A stretch of 64,000 nt of DNA, taken from positions 186,001-250,000 of the forward strand of contig NC_083678.1 in NCBI RefSeq assembly GCF_030384665.1. The letters are read 5' to 3'. The notes beneath the pieces were generated by a model, which was not told the origin of the DNA, did no database searches, and was given only the letters and a program-made list of their open reading frames with translations. Made by a program: the position numbers and the translations under genes. Positions 53,294 to 64,000 of the stretch are shown in pieces. Source of the DNA: Lodderomyces elongisporus (lineage: Eukaryota > Ascomycota > Pichiomycetes > Serinales > Debaryomycetaceae). The first letter of the stretch is position 1. Every line of letters starts with the position of its first letter.

Positions 53294-53801
53294 TTATTTT
53301 CATAATTCACAAACATTGAGGATTAAGAGAAACTGTTAAAGCGAGTGGTTAATCAAGTAGTAATACTGCTTACACCAATATGACAAATTATGTTTATAGA
53401 CGTATTTTAATACAAAACTTCAGATAGTTTAGATACTCTTGATAATATTTGCCTTTTAACCGTTGCGACAAATGGACGAAACCTTCAAAAGACTTAATAT
53501 AAGAAAGCAAAAAAATTATAAAAGAAAGAATAGAACTTACAAATATCTTGTACTTCATCACCCATAATTTTACCACGAAAAAAAAAAGCATTACAGTATA
53601 ATATTTATATATATTTTATGGCAAACCTGGCCCCTTTCTAAATTTCTATTTATCTTTCTTTACTAATTGTCTTTTTTTTTCTGTTTGTTTGTTTTTTTCT
53701 TTTTCGTCATCTACATGTAAATGATGCACAAGCCACCTATCATACCACTCTCCAAACAAACATTTTTGTTTTGTTTTGTTTGTTTTTTTCTCTCTCTGTC
53801 C
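53294..53801. other. 3' intergenic region between convergent genes
   Basis: T-rich on the plus strand near the PIK1 stop, with TTTTGTTTTG repeats (about 53685-53790). No gene or mating-type remnant recognised. Confidence 0.5.
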
Positions 53802-56800
53802 CTATGCAAAGATTCCTTGGGTGATCAACTGGAACTGATCATACCATCTCGTGTAAAGACTATTCAAACTCTTATTTATAAGATACGTCTCTGCAAAAGC
53901 ATCAAGGTCGTCATCAGATAACTGTAGTTGAAGTCTTTGTTTCAACAATACACTTGTGTTATCTCCATTATTGAAACATGGTAAATTTGAATCCTTCTGC
54001 ATTAGTTCAACAATACTCACAATCTGTGTCCATTCTTTCCTCAAAACACGGAAACAATCTTTGAATACACTAACAAATGTTTGATAATGTTCAGACTCCA
54101 TACCTCCCAACAAATCAATGTATTCTGTGGTGAGTTTGAATGGTGCCGCTTCAAACCCGATATTTGAGCCTGGCGAATTACCCAAAAGAAAACCAAAATC
54201 GATATGAATGATGTGGCCTTCGTGGTCAATCATTATATTACCATTGTGACGATCTTTGATTTGCAAAACATAGCAAATAACAGAGTACGACGCAAGACTC
54301 GTTGCAAAATTTCCTTGGGCACGTCTATACGCACGACTCGAAGGTGGGCCAAAGAGTTTTTCAAAATAATCACGAAGCGTAAAGATTCTACCCTTGGAAT
54401 TCTCGCCACTTGCTATAGATAGTTCAGTTAACGATTTCTTTATCGAATGAATTGACATTGAGTTTGTGATTGTCTCAACTAGGCCCGCATTGGCACTTGT
54501 AATGAGAATTTTCATCTTTTTGGTCCAGAAATGGATACCATACTTTTTCCATATATTGGAGATCAAAATTATCAACTGACATGCAAATGCCTCCTGTGGC
54601 AAGTCATCTCCATTCTTAACAATAACACTGCATAGTTCCCAGTTCTTCAAGTGGCCATAGGCACTTGCCTTTCTAATACGCCGTTTCTTGGCCTCCCAAT
54701 CCTCACCAATTTTGAAATCATTTTCAAGTTTCCTTTGGCCTGCACCTTGTTCATCTGTTCTCAACTCCTTCATTTTCTCATAGTCAATACTTTCAAAACG
54801 GTCCTGAAGTGAAATCATTGAATCAATAATACGAGTTTTTATCGAAAGAAATTGTTGCGAGTTGGCCTGTCCTGAGTTCTCAAGTTGCTGAAGCATAAGT
54901 GATGCAATCCGCATTTGGTCAGCAAGGTACAGTGTTGTATCTGCCGCGTTTAAGGACTGTGGGGCAGCGGGTAAAGATCCAGACGCAATTGAATTACTGC
55001 CTCCGGGTGAAAAATTGCCCGATTGCGAACGACTACGATTCCCACTTATGACATGGGAATCAATAATTGATAACTCGCCCAAATCGGTTTCATCCAAGGG
55101 CAAAAATTTGCCATCATCACCACCAACACCAGCAATGAAAGAGCTTTGTGCATCTGAGGTTATTGATTCCTGATCAAAGTTATTGCTGTTATTAATAGTG
55201 TTGTTACTATTAATATTATTGATATTATTACCATTATCAATAGTCGTGTTGGCGGAAATATCTGGACTATTTTTACTTTCTCGTGATTGCAATTTCTCAG
55301 TGATCAATTTTTGATTATACTCGGTAAACGGGTTGAAATCAAATTCATCACTCAAGTACTCTATCAAAAGCAAATATGGGACACGTTCAGCAGAGTTCAA
55401 GACACACGCCTCGTTGATATTCAATCTCAAAATCTTGTGGAATTTTTTATTTCTATTGCTTGTATGAGGTAACAATTGCGGTATATCGATTTCCGAAGGC
55501 AAAATCGTATCGTTCAAAATTGACAACTCTGCCCTTAATGCAGAAACGCGTGCTGCCTTGGGTACCAGAGATAACCTCATCGAGATATCCTGTAGTGACA
55601 TCATAAACTCTGTTTGCTTTTTCGAATAGTTCACTCTAAGTATTTTTAGTAATTCCTGGTATGACTTGTTTGCAATTGCTGCTCTGCGTGGCCAACCCTT
55701 CGCCAGGTACGAGTCTGCAGAATATCTCACTTGGTTTACCAAATATTCAGACTCGGTCACTGGCAATTCAGGTCGCGACATGCTTCGTGTAAGATCAGGA
55801 AGAGATTGTGTTTGAACCTGCGAAGGACGATCAAGTCCACTTTGAGAATTAAGGGCTGCAGCCGCACCAGAGGTCCCAGAGGTCCCAGAAATACCAGAAA
55901 TACCAGAAGCACCGACACCGCCAAGACCTGCACCAGGTATTGACGAATGCAGATGCATAGCTTTGAGCGAGCGTCGTTTCTTCAATTTAATTGCAGTATT
56001 AATTTTAATCTGATCTTCGGCGATGGAAAATGCATGGTTTAGCGTTGAACTTCTAGGTCTATTGGATCTGGTATCTTCTTCATCCGTACCAACGCCTGTC
56101 TCCTCGGAATCATCCAGCAGATACTGGTTTGCCAATCGACGACTATTTGCCAATATCTCTTTCCCACTCAATACCGGCGAGGAGGATGAAGAGGATATTT
56201 GTATAGCCTCTTGGAGATCTTCCTTTGACAAGTTATCGCCAATAGCTTCTAAAGTTGATGTTGCTTGGTTTTTCATTGTCAAGTTCTTTGTAAGGGTCTT
56301 TTGGAAGTTTGCCAACTTGAATACAAGCGACCGCTGTTGTTTGCCCTGCGACTTGATCATTTTAGATATATAATTATTCAACGATGGCGTGGCAAATGAC
56401 GAAGCCACTGCTCCACACAAAACTAATGCAGGCAATGGGTTTTCCCGAAACTTGGGCTCTTTAACACTTGGAATGTCATAATTGAACAAAATATCCTGGA
56501 GTTTATTGATCAAATTCCGAACAATCTGGAAAGCATATGATGTCGGCTCGTTACGCAACTCAAAAAGAAATGCTTGTAGGACCCAAAACACAGTCAAGCT
56601 AAAGTGCGGGTATGATGCACAGTGGTCTAGTAGAAACTCTTCTAAGGCTACTGAGTCAGTCTCAAACATAACCAAGAGCTGGACGAATTGCGGAATGAAG
56701 AATTCAACCTCTTCATATGGGTATGAGTATAGCCTATTCACTAGTGCATGCAGCAATCCAATATTGGAGCAATGGATCCGCAATAGGTCAATACATTGTA

Positions 56801-56855
56801 GTAGAGACAAGTCTGGTGAATTGATTTTCTCTCTAACGTTGTTTATGCCATCCAT
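53802..56855 (-). CDS. PIK1: Phosphatidylinositol 4-kinase (MTL-linked PIK)
   Basis: A 1,017-residue type III PI4-kinase that makes Golgi and nuclear PI4P, activated by Frq1. The N-terminal lipid-kinase-unique region (about 1-160) includes LLQCIDLLRIHCSNIGLL. The middle is Ser/Asn-rich, with a basic KLKKRRSLKAMH patch and a GISGISGTSGTSGA repeat (about 310-325) from 9-base units. The catalytic domain occupies the last 300 residues: KMKILITSANAGLVETI, DRHNGNIMI (about 866) and the IDFGFLLG metal-binding loop (about 882). A length of 1,017 is close to yeast Pik1 (1,066). In Candida species PIK is one of three non-sex genes inside the mating-type-like locus, next to OBP and PAP, as here. Confidence 0.95.
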   Translation of the reverse strand: MDGINNVREKINSPDLSLLQCIDLLRIHCSNIGLLHALVNRLYSYPYEEVEFFIPQFVQLLVMFETDSVALEEFLLDHCASYPHFSLTVFWVLQAFLFELRNEPTSYAFQIVRNLINKLQDILFNYDIPSVKEPKFRENPLPALVLCGAVASSFATPSLNNYISKMIKSQGKQQRSLVFKLANFQKTLTKNLTMKNQATSTLEAIGDNLSKEDLQEAIQISSSSSSPVLSGKEILANSRRLANQYLLDDSEETGVGTDEEDTRSNRPRSSTLNHAFSIAEDQIKINTAIKLKKRRSLKAMHLHSSIPGAGLGGVGASGISGISGTSGTSGAAAALNSQSGLDRPSQVQTQSLPDLTRSMSRPELPVTESEYLVNQVRYSADSYLAKGWPRRAAIANKSYQELLKILRVNYSKKQTEFMMSLQDISMRLSLVPKAARVSALRAELSILNDTILPSEIDIPQLLPHTSNRNKKFHKILRLNINEACVLNSAERVPYLLLIEYLSDEFDFNPFTEYNQKLITEKLQSRESKNSPDISANTTIDNGNNINNINSNNTINNSNNFDQESITSDAQSSFIAGVGGDDGKFLPLDETDLGELSIIDSHVISGNRSRSQSGNFSPGGSNSIASGSLPAAPQSLNAADTTLYLADQMRIASLMLQQLENSGQANSQQFLSIKTRIIDSMISLQDRFESIDYEKMKELRTDEQGAGQRKLENDFKIGEDWEAKKRRIRKASAYGHLKNWELCSVIVKNGDDLPQEAFACQLIILISNIWKKYGIHFWTKKMKILITSANAGLVETITNSMSIHSIKKSLTELSIASGENSKGRIFTLRDYFEKLFGPPSSRAYRRAQGNFATSLASYSVICYVLQIKDRHNGNIMIDHEGHIIHIDFGFLLGNSPGSNIGFEAAPFKLTTEYIDLLGGMESEHYQTFVSVFKDCFRVLRKEWTQIVSIVELMQKDSNLPCFNNGDNTSVLLKQRLQLQLSDDDLDAFAETYLINKSLNSLYTRWYDQFQLITQGIFA

Positions 56856-57774
56856 TTCATTTCATGTGCTTGAGTCAGTATCAGTGTCTGTATTTATGGT
56901 AATTGATAATAGTATAAAAATCCAATCAAATGAATAAATGGAATACAAAAAAAAAAAAATAAGGAAGGAGAAGAAGAAGCTGAAAGTGGCTTTAAAAAAA
57001 ATTACTTGTTGATGTTCGGGATCAGTATTCTACTTTTTTTTATTATTTTTGGCTTTTGGCGAGGGTGTTGGATCTCTGTCGGGTTGAAATTTTCAAAATC
57101 AACGCCGCGGGAAATTTTGTATGTGTACGTTTTTGTGTGTGTGTGTGGTGTGTGTGTGTGTGTGTGTGTCTAAGTCTGTGTGTGACTGTATGTCTATGTA
57201 TATGTGTTTGTCCGAGCAAATTAGACTACTAACCAACCTTTACCCACCCCCCTTTCTCCACAAACATTACCTTCAACATTAATCGCCAAATCAATGAATG
57301 ATTTCTACAATTTACTCGTTAAACTTAAATTTGGTGCTTTCGATTTTTTTTTACTTTTTTCGCCTTCTCGTTACTCTTTTGAACTACTCCTCCCTTATAC
57401 TATAGAGTACATCAATTAAAATTTATTCATCTATAGACTATTTCAAGTTCAAATAAATAAATATGTGCTATATAATTATAATTAGTCTAAACAAAAGAAG
57501 TAAAATATCTAAGAAAAAATAACAACTGCAATGAGTATAATTGCAAAAAACAAGAATATGATAATGATCAAAAATAAAAAAAAAATTGAAATAGACAACA
57601 ACAACAACAACAAAACAAAAAAAATTCAAAATTACCACCCATAAGTCTATCATGGTGTGCATCTTTTTTACCAACCAAACACATATGTCTTTTCCCTTTA
57701 TTTTTTGTTTTCAGGTATACGACATTTGGTTTTCAGCCTTTGGTGCTACTAATCTCCTTTCCCGTCCTGACTCC
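56856..57774. promoter_or_regulatory. PIK1 promoter / OSH6 3' flank inside the MTL
   Basis: 919 bases. Holds A-rich runs near 56947-56960, a (GT)n tract (about 57131-57170), GTATGT at 57119-57124 and 57188-57193, a perfect TACTAAC at 57227-57233 followed by an AG-free stretch to 57404, and a 41-codon frame at 57294-57419 of no known match. In a complete MTL a mating-type gene could sit in such a gap; none is recognisable. Confidence 0.5.
57131..57170. repeat. (GT)n microsatellite in the MTL
   Basis: GT dinucleotide run interrupted by a single GG step, about 280 bases upstream of the PIK1 start. Confidence 0.85.
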
Positions 57775-59100
57775 TTACTGCTTCTTAAATGCTGGGATTT
57801 CAAATTTGTCATCATAGTGCTGGCCAGGCAAGATTGGGGCAACACTAAGCATCTCATCAGTCAAAACATTTGAAGGCTCAGAAAGCTCCAATGGTTTATA
57901 AATGATATATTCCAAGTCATTCATGTCTTGCTTACCTGCATCAACAGGTTTGAAAAACCTAGGGTGAAATTCAACTCCATCTTCCAATCTCTTCTTTGCC
58001 ATTTCTCTTTGTTCATTTTCAACTTTAAACTTCTCCTCGGTGGCTGTGGTCTGATCCTTTTTGGCCAATGCATCAGTAGTGGGCTTCCATAATTTTCGTG
58101 ATTCGAATGCTGCTTGCTCATTCAATGGTCTAACCAGTGGTTTCACCCTGAGGGTCTTTGCAGTATCAAACAAAACCTCCTTTTTGCCTGTTTTGACATT
58201 CTTAATGTACATCACTTCATTCCATTTTCCTGATAAATGATACAAATCCTCTAAAGTTGTAGAGTCTTTAATTGTTCCTTCAATGGCGTCGTAAGTTCCG
58301 CCAATAAATCCCTTAGTCTTGAATTCTATGTCTGCTTCAAATCCATTCTTCTCACAGCGTACAACCATATGGTCTCCGAGTTCAGTTCTCATCTTTCCAA
58401 ATAAAATTCCTCTACAGTATACGTTTGGCTGGTTCATTACATATTGTTCATCACCAAATTTGCCCAAGGTGACATAACCCCATCCTTCCATAATTGCTGC
58501 TGAGGAGTTACCCAAAAATCTGGATTTGGGGATAACTGTTCCGTCAACTCTGATTTTTTCTTCGGGAGCCAAATAAAAGTAGGATGATTTAGGTGGGTGG
58601 TGAGATGTTTGTTCTGATAAATAGTAAGCTTTACCCTCGCCTTCGGGCAACTTGTCCCAAAAGCATGTGAAAAACTCTCCAAGCACGGGGTTCAATGGTT
58701 TCTTTACAGCCTTTGGTGCAATGTGCCAGGATGCCAAGTACCATTTCAAAATGTTTACAAATCGTAGTAATGGGTCCTGAGTACGATTGGCCTCCATCAA
58801 CAAGTTTGGGATCTGGAAGAAGTTGGTGATTCTCTCCAACATTGATTTTCTTTCCAAGATAAATGTCGGTAAAGTAATTCTCGTCAAGTCCATTCCTGGT
58901 CTCAATTGCGAAATGATTTCCATCAAGATGGATCTTGCTTGATCATCATCCTCGCCAGACTCATTTTCAGAGTCCAGAAATTGTTCACTGGTATCTGCTT
59001 GAAGTTGTTGTTGTTGGTGATGATTAGTGGGGGAGGCGGGAGTTGCAGATTCGTCGTGAGACCGTAATTTCAACTTGTCAAGCTTTGATGTCAATCCCAT
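57775..59100 (-). CDS. OSH6: Oxysterol-binding-related lipid exchanger, Osh6/Osh7 type (MTL-linked OBP)
   Basis: A 441-residue ORP that in yeast exchanges phosphatidylserine for PI4P between ER and plasma membrane. The ATG at 59100 (MGLTSKLDKLKLRSHDES) matches family starts; the 33 upstream in-frame codons are leader sequence. The lid and core read LRPGMDLTRITLPTFILE, KPLNPVLGEFF, and the signature EQTSHHPP (about 163-170), which has Thr as in Osh6/Osh7 rather than the Val of Osh4. Phosphoinositide contacts His167/His168 and the K..E..R set in EEKFKVENEQREMAKKR are present. It closely resembles S. cerevisiae Osh6 (448), including RVDGTVIPKSRFLGNSSAA. In Candida this gene is OBP of the MTL. 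It is downstream of nothing in tandem except PIK1, which makes its PI4P substrate. Confidence 0.95.
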   Translation of the reverse strand: MGLTSKLDKLKLRSHDESATPASPTNHHQQQQLQADTSEQFLDSENESGEDDDQARSILMEIISQLRPGMDLTRITLPTFILERKSMLERITNFFQIPNLLMEANRTQDPLLRFVNILKWYLASWHIAPKAVKKPLNPVLGEFFTCFWDKLPEGEGKAYYLSEQTSHHPPKSSYFYLAPEEKIRVDGTVIPKSRFLGNSSAAIMEGWGYVTLGKFGDEQYVMNQPNVYCRGILFGKMRTELGDHMVVRCEKNGFEADIEFKTKGFIGGTYDAIEGTIKDSTTLEDLYHLSGKWNEVMYIKNVKTGKKEVLFDTAKTLRVKPLVRPLNEQAAFESRKLWKPTTDALAKKDQTTATEEKFKVENEQREMAKKRLEDGVEFHPRFFKPVDAGKQDMNDLEYIIYKPLELSEPSNVLTDEMLSVAPILPGQHYDDKFEIPAFKKQ

Positions 59101-60271
59101 CTTCAATTGAAATCTGTATTTACGTAAAGTGAAGTGAAGTGAAGTGAAAAGTGGAGATGAAATAAGAAGGAGTGGGGGGGAGGGAGTGGAAATTAGCAAA
59201 ATTTGAAATAATATAGATATATAATGGAGGGAGGTGGTGTCGGTTTTTCAAATTGTTTTCTTGTTGCCTTTTCCTATATCTGGAATGAATGTGAAAGAGT
59301 AAAAGTATATGCAAAGCTTGAATGTATAATTTCGAAAAAGGGGTTTGCTTGGTGGTGGGGGCTTTTAAATTTTCTTTTGTTTTTCTTCTCTTCTGTGTAA
59401 CTAATGAGCAATTTTACGTGTGCGCACGACGTTAGTGTTGGGAAGCGTGGGATTTGGAACTTTGGAACTTTAGAACTTTGAAAGTGGAACCTGATAGTCG
59501 GAATTGCAACTGAATTCGAGATTTTAATTGTGATGTTCCCGATGGCAAAAAATGAAAAGAGGGGTGGAAAAATCTAATGGAAGAATCAAGGAGAAGAAAA
59601 AGAGAACGCAAAGAGAAGACGAAGAAGAAGAAGCAAGAAAAGAAAGAGGGGATAGACCAGAATGCAAGGTCAACTGTTACAACTGTCAATGGCTATTTGT
59701 TAATCTAATCTTGACTATTGTTTTTCAATTGGGGATAAGAGTTTGATAGTGACTTTCCATCACATTTCTCATTCGATTTCTTTCCTTTGCCATTCTATTT
59801 TTCAAGTTCTTTATTACCAATCTCTTTACTTATTAGGTATAGTTTCTAACTTCTACCAATCTTGTATGAGTGCGCTACCTCTTATTTCTCTCCTACCTAC
59901 CCTCTTTCGCCCCCTCCCCCTCGCCCTCCTCCTCCCCTTCTCCCCTCTCAATTTCTCAAGAGAGCAAGATAGCAACAAGATATTCTACCTTTTTTTATTT
60001 CCTATAAAGAGGAAATCTCAGAAACTCTAAAGTAAAAACAATTCCATAAATTGTAGGTTGCTATGGAGTAATTTCAATTCCAACACAAGACAATCGCCAC
60101 TTTTGTAAGTGCACAAACAATAAGGTGAACAACTGGCACACATATTCACACACACACACAAACACAAACACTAATGTTCATTTCAAACTCAATTCAGTTG
60201 GTGGATTTACATGTGAATTTTTCCACTACATGATTGTCAATTGAAATGTAAGAATTTGATAAGTTTCTTTG

Positions 60272-60321
60272 TTCTTTTCTCTTTTCTCTTTTCTCTTTTC
60301 TCTTTTCTCTTTTCTTTTCTC
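60272..60321 (+). repeat. TTTTCTC tandem repeat
   Basis: About six near-perfect copies of a 7-base pyrimidine unit between OSH6 and PAP1. Confidence 0.8.
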
Positions 60322-61177
60322 TTTAGTCTTTCAAGTTGGCGAAGGTGATGTACTTTTGTTTCTAATTATGTTTTCATTGCAGTTCTTATCCTCGTTTCCA
60401 TCGTTGTTTCTATCTTTGTCTTCCTTGTTGTTGTTGTTGTTGTTGTTCTTGTTGTTGTTTCTGCTCTTATTTGCTCGTACCTTCTTTTTGATGCTTCCTA
60501 AAGAATAATCCAACTACATCGAACCCTTTCCCCGCACTATTATTCTCAACAAACCTGTCAGTAACTTTGTCAAACGTTCTGGGTCCACTGATCTTTGTCT
60601 CTTTGCTTCTATCAAACTAACTCAATGGACACGACTAAACATAATTTGCAGCTGGTATGAACAGAGTTATTTCCGTGTTGTATTATACCCGTACTATTCT
60701 CATCCTTTTTTAAAAAAAATATAGATAAGAATAAAAAAGAATAAAAAAGAAAGCAATAATGCTAATGAAAACTACTTTTCATGGTATCTACAGACTTACA
60801 ATAAAGAACATCACCAATATGTTGTAGAGCCCTTATTCTTGCCCTGTTTTCTTTCAACGAAAACATGCTTTCGCTAAACACCCACCAAATACTATATAAG
60901 ATGATATATAAATGGATATTTTTTTATATTGTCTACTAACAGAGTTGTTTCTGCCCAAAAGTCATATATCCCCTCATTTAGCCTATAGTCTCACCCACCA
61001 ACTCACTTACTCACTTACTCATTCACTTGTTCTGCATCACTTAAACATTCTCTTTCAATAACCAATACATCTCTGTAATCAGGAACCCACTGGAAAAGAA
61101 GAAAATAGAATAGATGGAAAAAAAAACAAGGAAAAAGTGCTTGATATAATATAAAACGATCAAGATGATGTCATATC

Positions 61178-61185
61178 TCACGTGA
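61178..61185. promoter_or_regulatory. Palindromic TCACGTGA (Cbf1/bHLH site)
   Basis: An eight-base palindrome with an E-box core, about 325 bases upstream of PAP1. Cbf1 or another bHLH factor could bind it; function is inferred. Confidence 0.45.
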
Positions 61186-61416
61186 CATGTAGATGTAGAT
61201 GTGTAGACAAACAAAATGCTATATTTGAAACCAAAAGAAAAAAACAAAAAAAAAAACCGAAAAAAAAGAAAATTTTGTAGACTGATCGAAGTACTTTAAC
61301 TACCGCTGTTTCAACCACAACTGCTACCATTGCAAACAAAGTCCACTTTAGAATTCTCCGGCTGTCCACATAGTTTATTCTCATCGAATATCAAACACGC
61401 CAAATCATCAATATAG

Positions 61417-63273
<1,857 letters not shown>

Positions 63274-63758
63274 ATAGAGAACCCATCGAAACTAGATGAA
63301 TATACAAAATCGCATAACAAAACAAAACAAATAAACTAAACTTTTTACTATTTAAATTAATTTAAAAACAATATTTGCTATTTTCTTTTCTTGATTATTT
63401 CGTCTTCTTTATTTTCGCTTCACTTTTTTTTTTTCATTCTAAATTCTTGAAAGTTGAAAAACATTAAGAATTTACAACTATATACTAGTTACCAGTTTAA
63501 TGCAAAACAAAGTTTTTAAAAAAAATTTAAAAAATAAAATAAAGACAAAACATTAGACAGTCATATACACGTTCGAAGGATTAATCATAACAATGATGGT
63601 AATAACAATAATCATACTAGCATCTAATTGTCATTATCTTCGTTCTCATCCTCTTTTCCCCTCTCAATTTCTCCTTCTTTCTACTCTTGCCCTTTCTCGG
63701 CCGTCCTTTCCCAACCTCCTCCCCCTCCCTCCATCTGCTTTCGACTCTCTTGTCACTT
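63274..63758. other. Convergent interval between PAP1 and the permease
   Basis: 3' flanks of PAP1 (+) and the permease (-), A/T-rich with AAACAAAACAAAC repeats near 63316-63335. The reverse strand of the adjoining permease 3' end is pyrimidine-rich. No gene seen. Confidence 0.5.
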
Positions 63759-64000
63759 CTAACACCAGTAATTCCAAATTCTCCACCACCATGGTTTTTG
63801 ATGGATCCTTTCTCGTTCCTCGGCCAACTCACTTCTGATTAATTCAATATCAAGGTGTCTTCTACCACTATCTAAATCAATCTCTTTTAAAGGACGAAGC
63901 ATAGTCCAGCTTCTCGAATACAACTTATGACCGATATAAAATAAAATCACCACAATGGCACCGAGGAAATTTTGGAAAAATGCCTCGGCGGAAACATGGC
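63759..64000 (-). CDS. Amino-acid permease, C-terminal end (truncated by window edge)
   Basis: The last about 80 residues of a gene that continues past 64000, so its start is not visible. The readable part begins in a membrane segment (AEAFFQNFLGAIVVILFYIG), followed by a cytosolic tail with HKLYSRSWTML, the diagnostic EIDLDSGRRHLD and a final KPWWWRIWNYWC. This tail pattern (GRR.. then KP.WYR..WC at the end) is shared by fungal YAT-family amino-acid permeases such as Gap1, Can1 and Agp1 relatives. Which subfamily cannot be told from this fragment. It is convergent with PAP1. Confidence 0.88.
   Translation of the reverse strand, partial: HVSAEAFFQNFLGAIVVILFYIGHKLYSRSWTMLRPLKEIDLDSGRRHLDIELIRSELAEERERIHQKPWWWRIWNYWC

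Noticed and set aside
57294..57419. 41-codon open frame between PIK1 and OSH6
   Set aside because: Too short and without any recognisable mating-type motif. Kept only as part of the gap description.
57775..59100. Assignment of the OBP gene as OSH4/KES1
   Set aside because: The signature is EQTSHHPP and the flanking residues match Osh6/Osh7, not the EQVSHHPP of Osh4.
59743..60030. 95-codon open frame in the OSH6-PAP1 gap, considered as an MTL gene
   Set aside because: Its Ser/Leu/Pro-rich sequence has no homeodomain, HMG or alpha-box residue pattern and is a translation of pyrimidine-rich DNA.
63593..63838. Plus-strand open frame at the right edge
   Set aside because: It overlaps the amino-acid permease C-terminus on the minus strand, whose tail motif is diagnostic.

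Overview
This window is nuclear DNA of a budding yeast, most likely from the CUG-Ser (Candida/Lodderomyces) clade. It has mostly intron-poor, spaced eukaryotic genes, AT-rich gaps full of poly-A/T and short tandem repeats, several long glutamine-rich proteins, and a Candida-type gene order (HMS1-ERG11-THR1, then CCN1-CCT7 ... RCY1-PIK-OBP-PAP). The closest fit I can offer is Lodderomyces elongisporus or a near relative. This rests on recognised gene families and remembered gene order, not on a database search. CTG codons are written as Leu in standard translation but should be read mainly as Ser in this clade.

Layout. 1-5 kb: a spliced Gln-rich protein of unknown function and a convergent poly-Q/His DNA-binding-like protein. 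5-12 kb: NAM7/UPF1 (nonsense-mediated decay helicase), TFB3 (TFIIH subunit) and RMT2 (arginine methyltransferase). 11.7-14.3 kb: a long gene-free region upstream of HMS1. 14-23 kb: HMS1 (SREBP-like bHLH regulator), ERG11 (lanosterol demethylase, azole target) with a sterol response element in its promoter, THR1 and SAM50. 23-37 kb: EXO1, CGI121 (KEOPS), a YML037C-like clathrin-vesicle protein, MAS2 and the 1,900-residue myosin II MYO1. 37-48 kb: the G1 cyclin CCN1 with an almost 2.9 kb gene-free upstream region, CCT7, MRPL36 and a mitochondrial helical-repeat-like protein. 48-64 kb: RCY1, a second mitochondrial protein of unknown function, PIK1, OSH6 (the Candida OBP), PAP1 and the C-terminal end of an amino-acid permease cut by the right edge.

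The most notable part is 53.8-63.3 kb. PIK, OBP and PAP are the three non-sex genes carried inside the mating-type-like locus (MTL) of Candida species, and RCY1 and CCN1/CCT7 are its usual flank. I find no homeodomain (a1, alpha2), HMG (a2) or alpha-box (alpha1) gene in any gap of this locus. The locus therefore looks like an MTL that has lost, or never had, its sex regulators, as has been reported for L. elongisporus. ERG11 lies only about 35 kb from it.

Together the genes cover sterol synthesis and its regulation (HMS1, ERG11), mitochondrial biogenesis (SAM50, MAS2, MRPL36 and two unknown proteins), PI4P metabolism (PIK1, OSH6), RNA metabolism (NAM7, PAP1), and cell-cycle or division functions (CCN1, MYO1, EXO1). 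No rRNA, tRNA, transposon or CRISPR array was seen.
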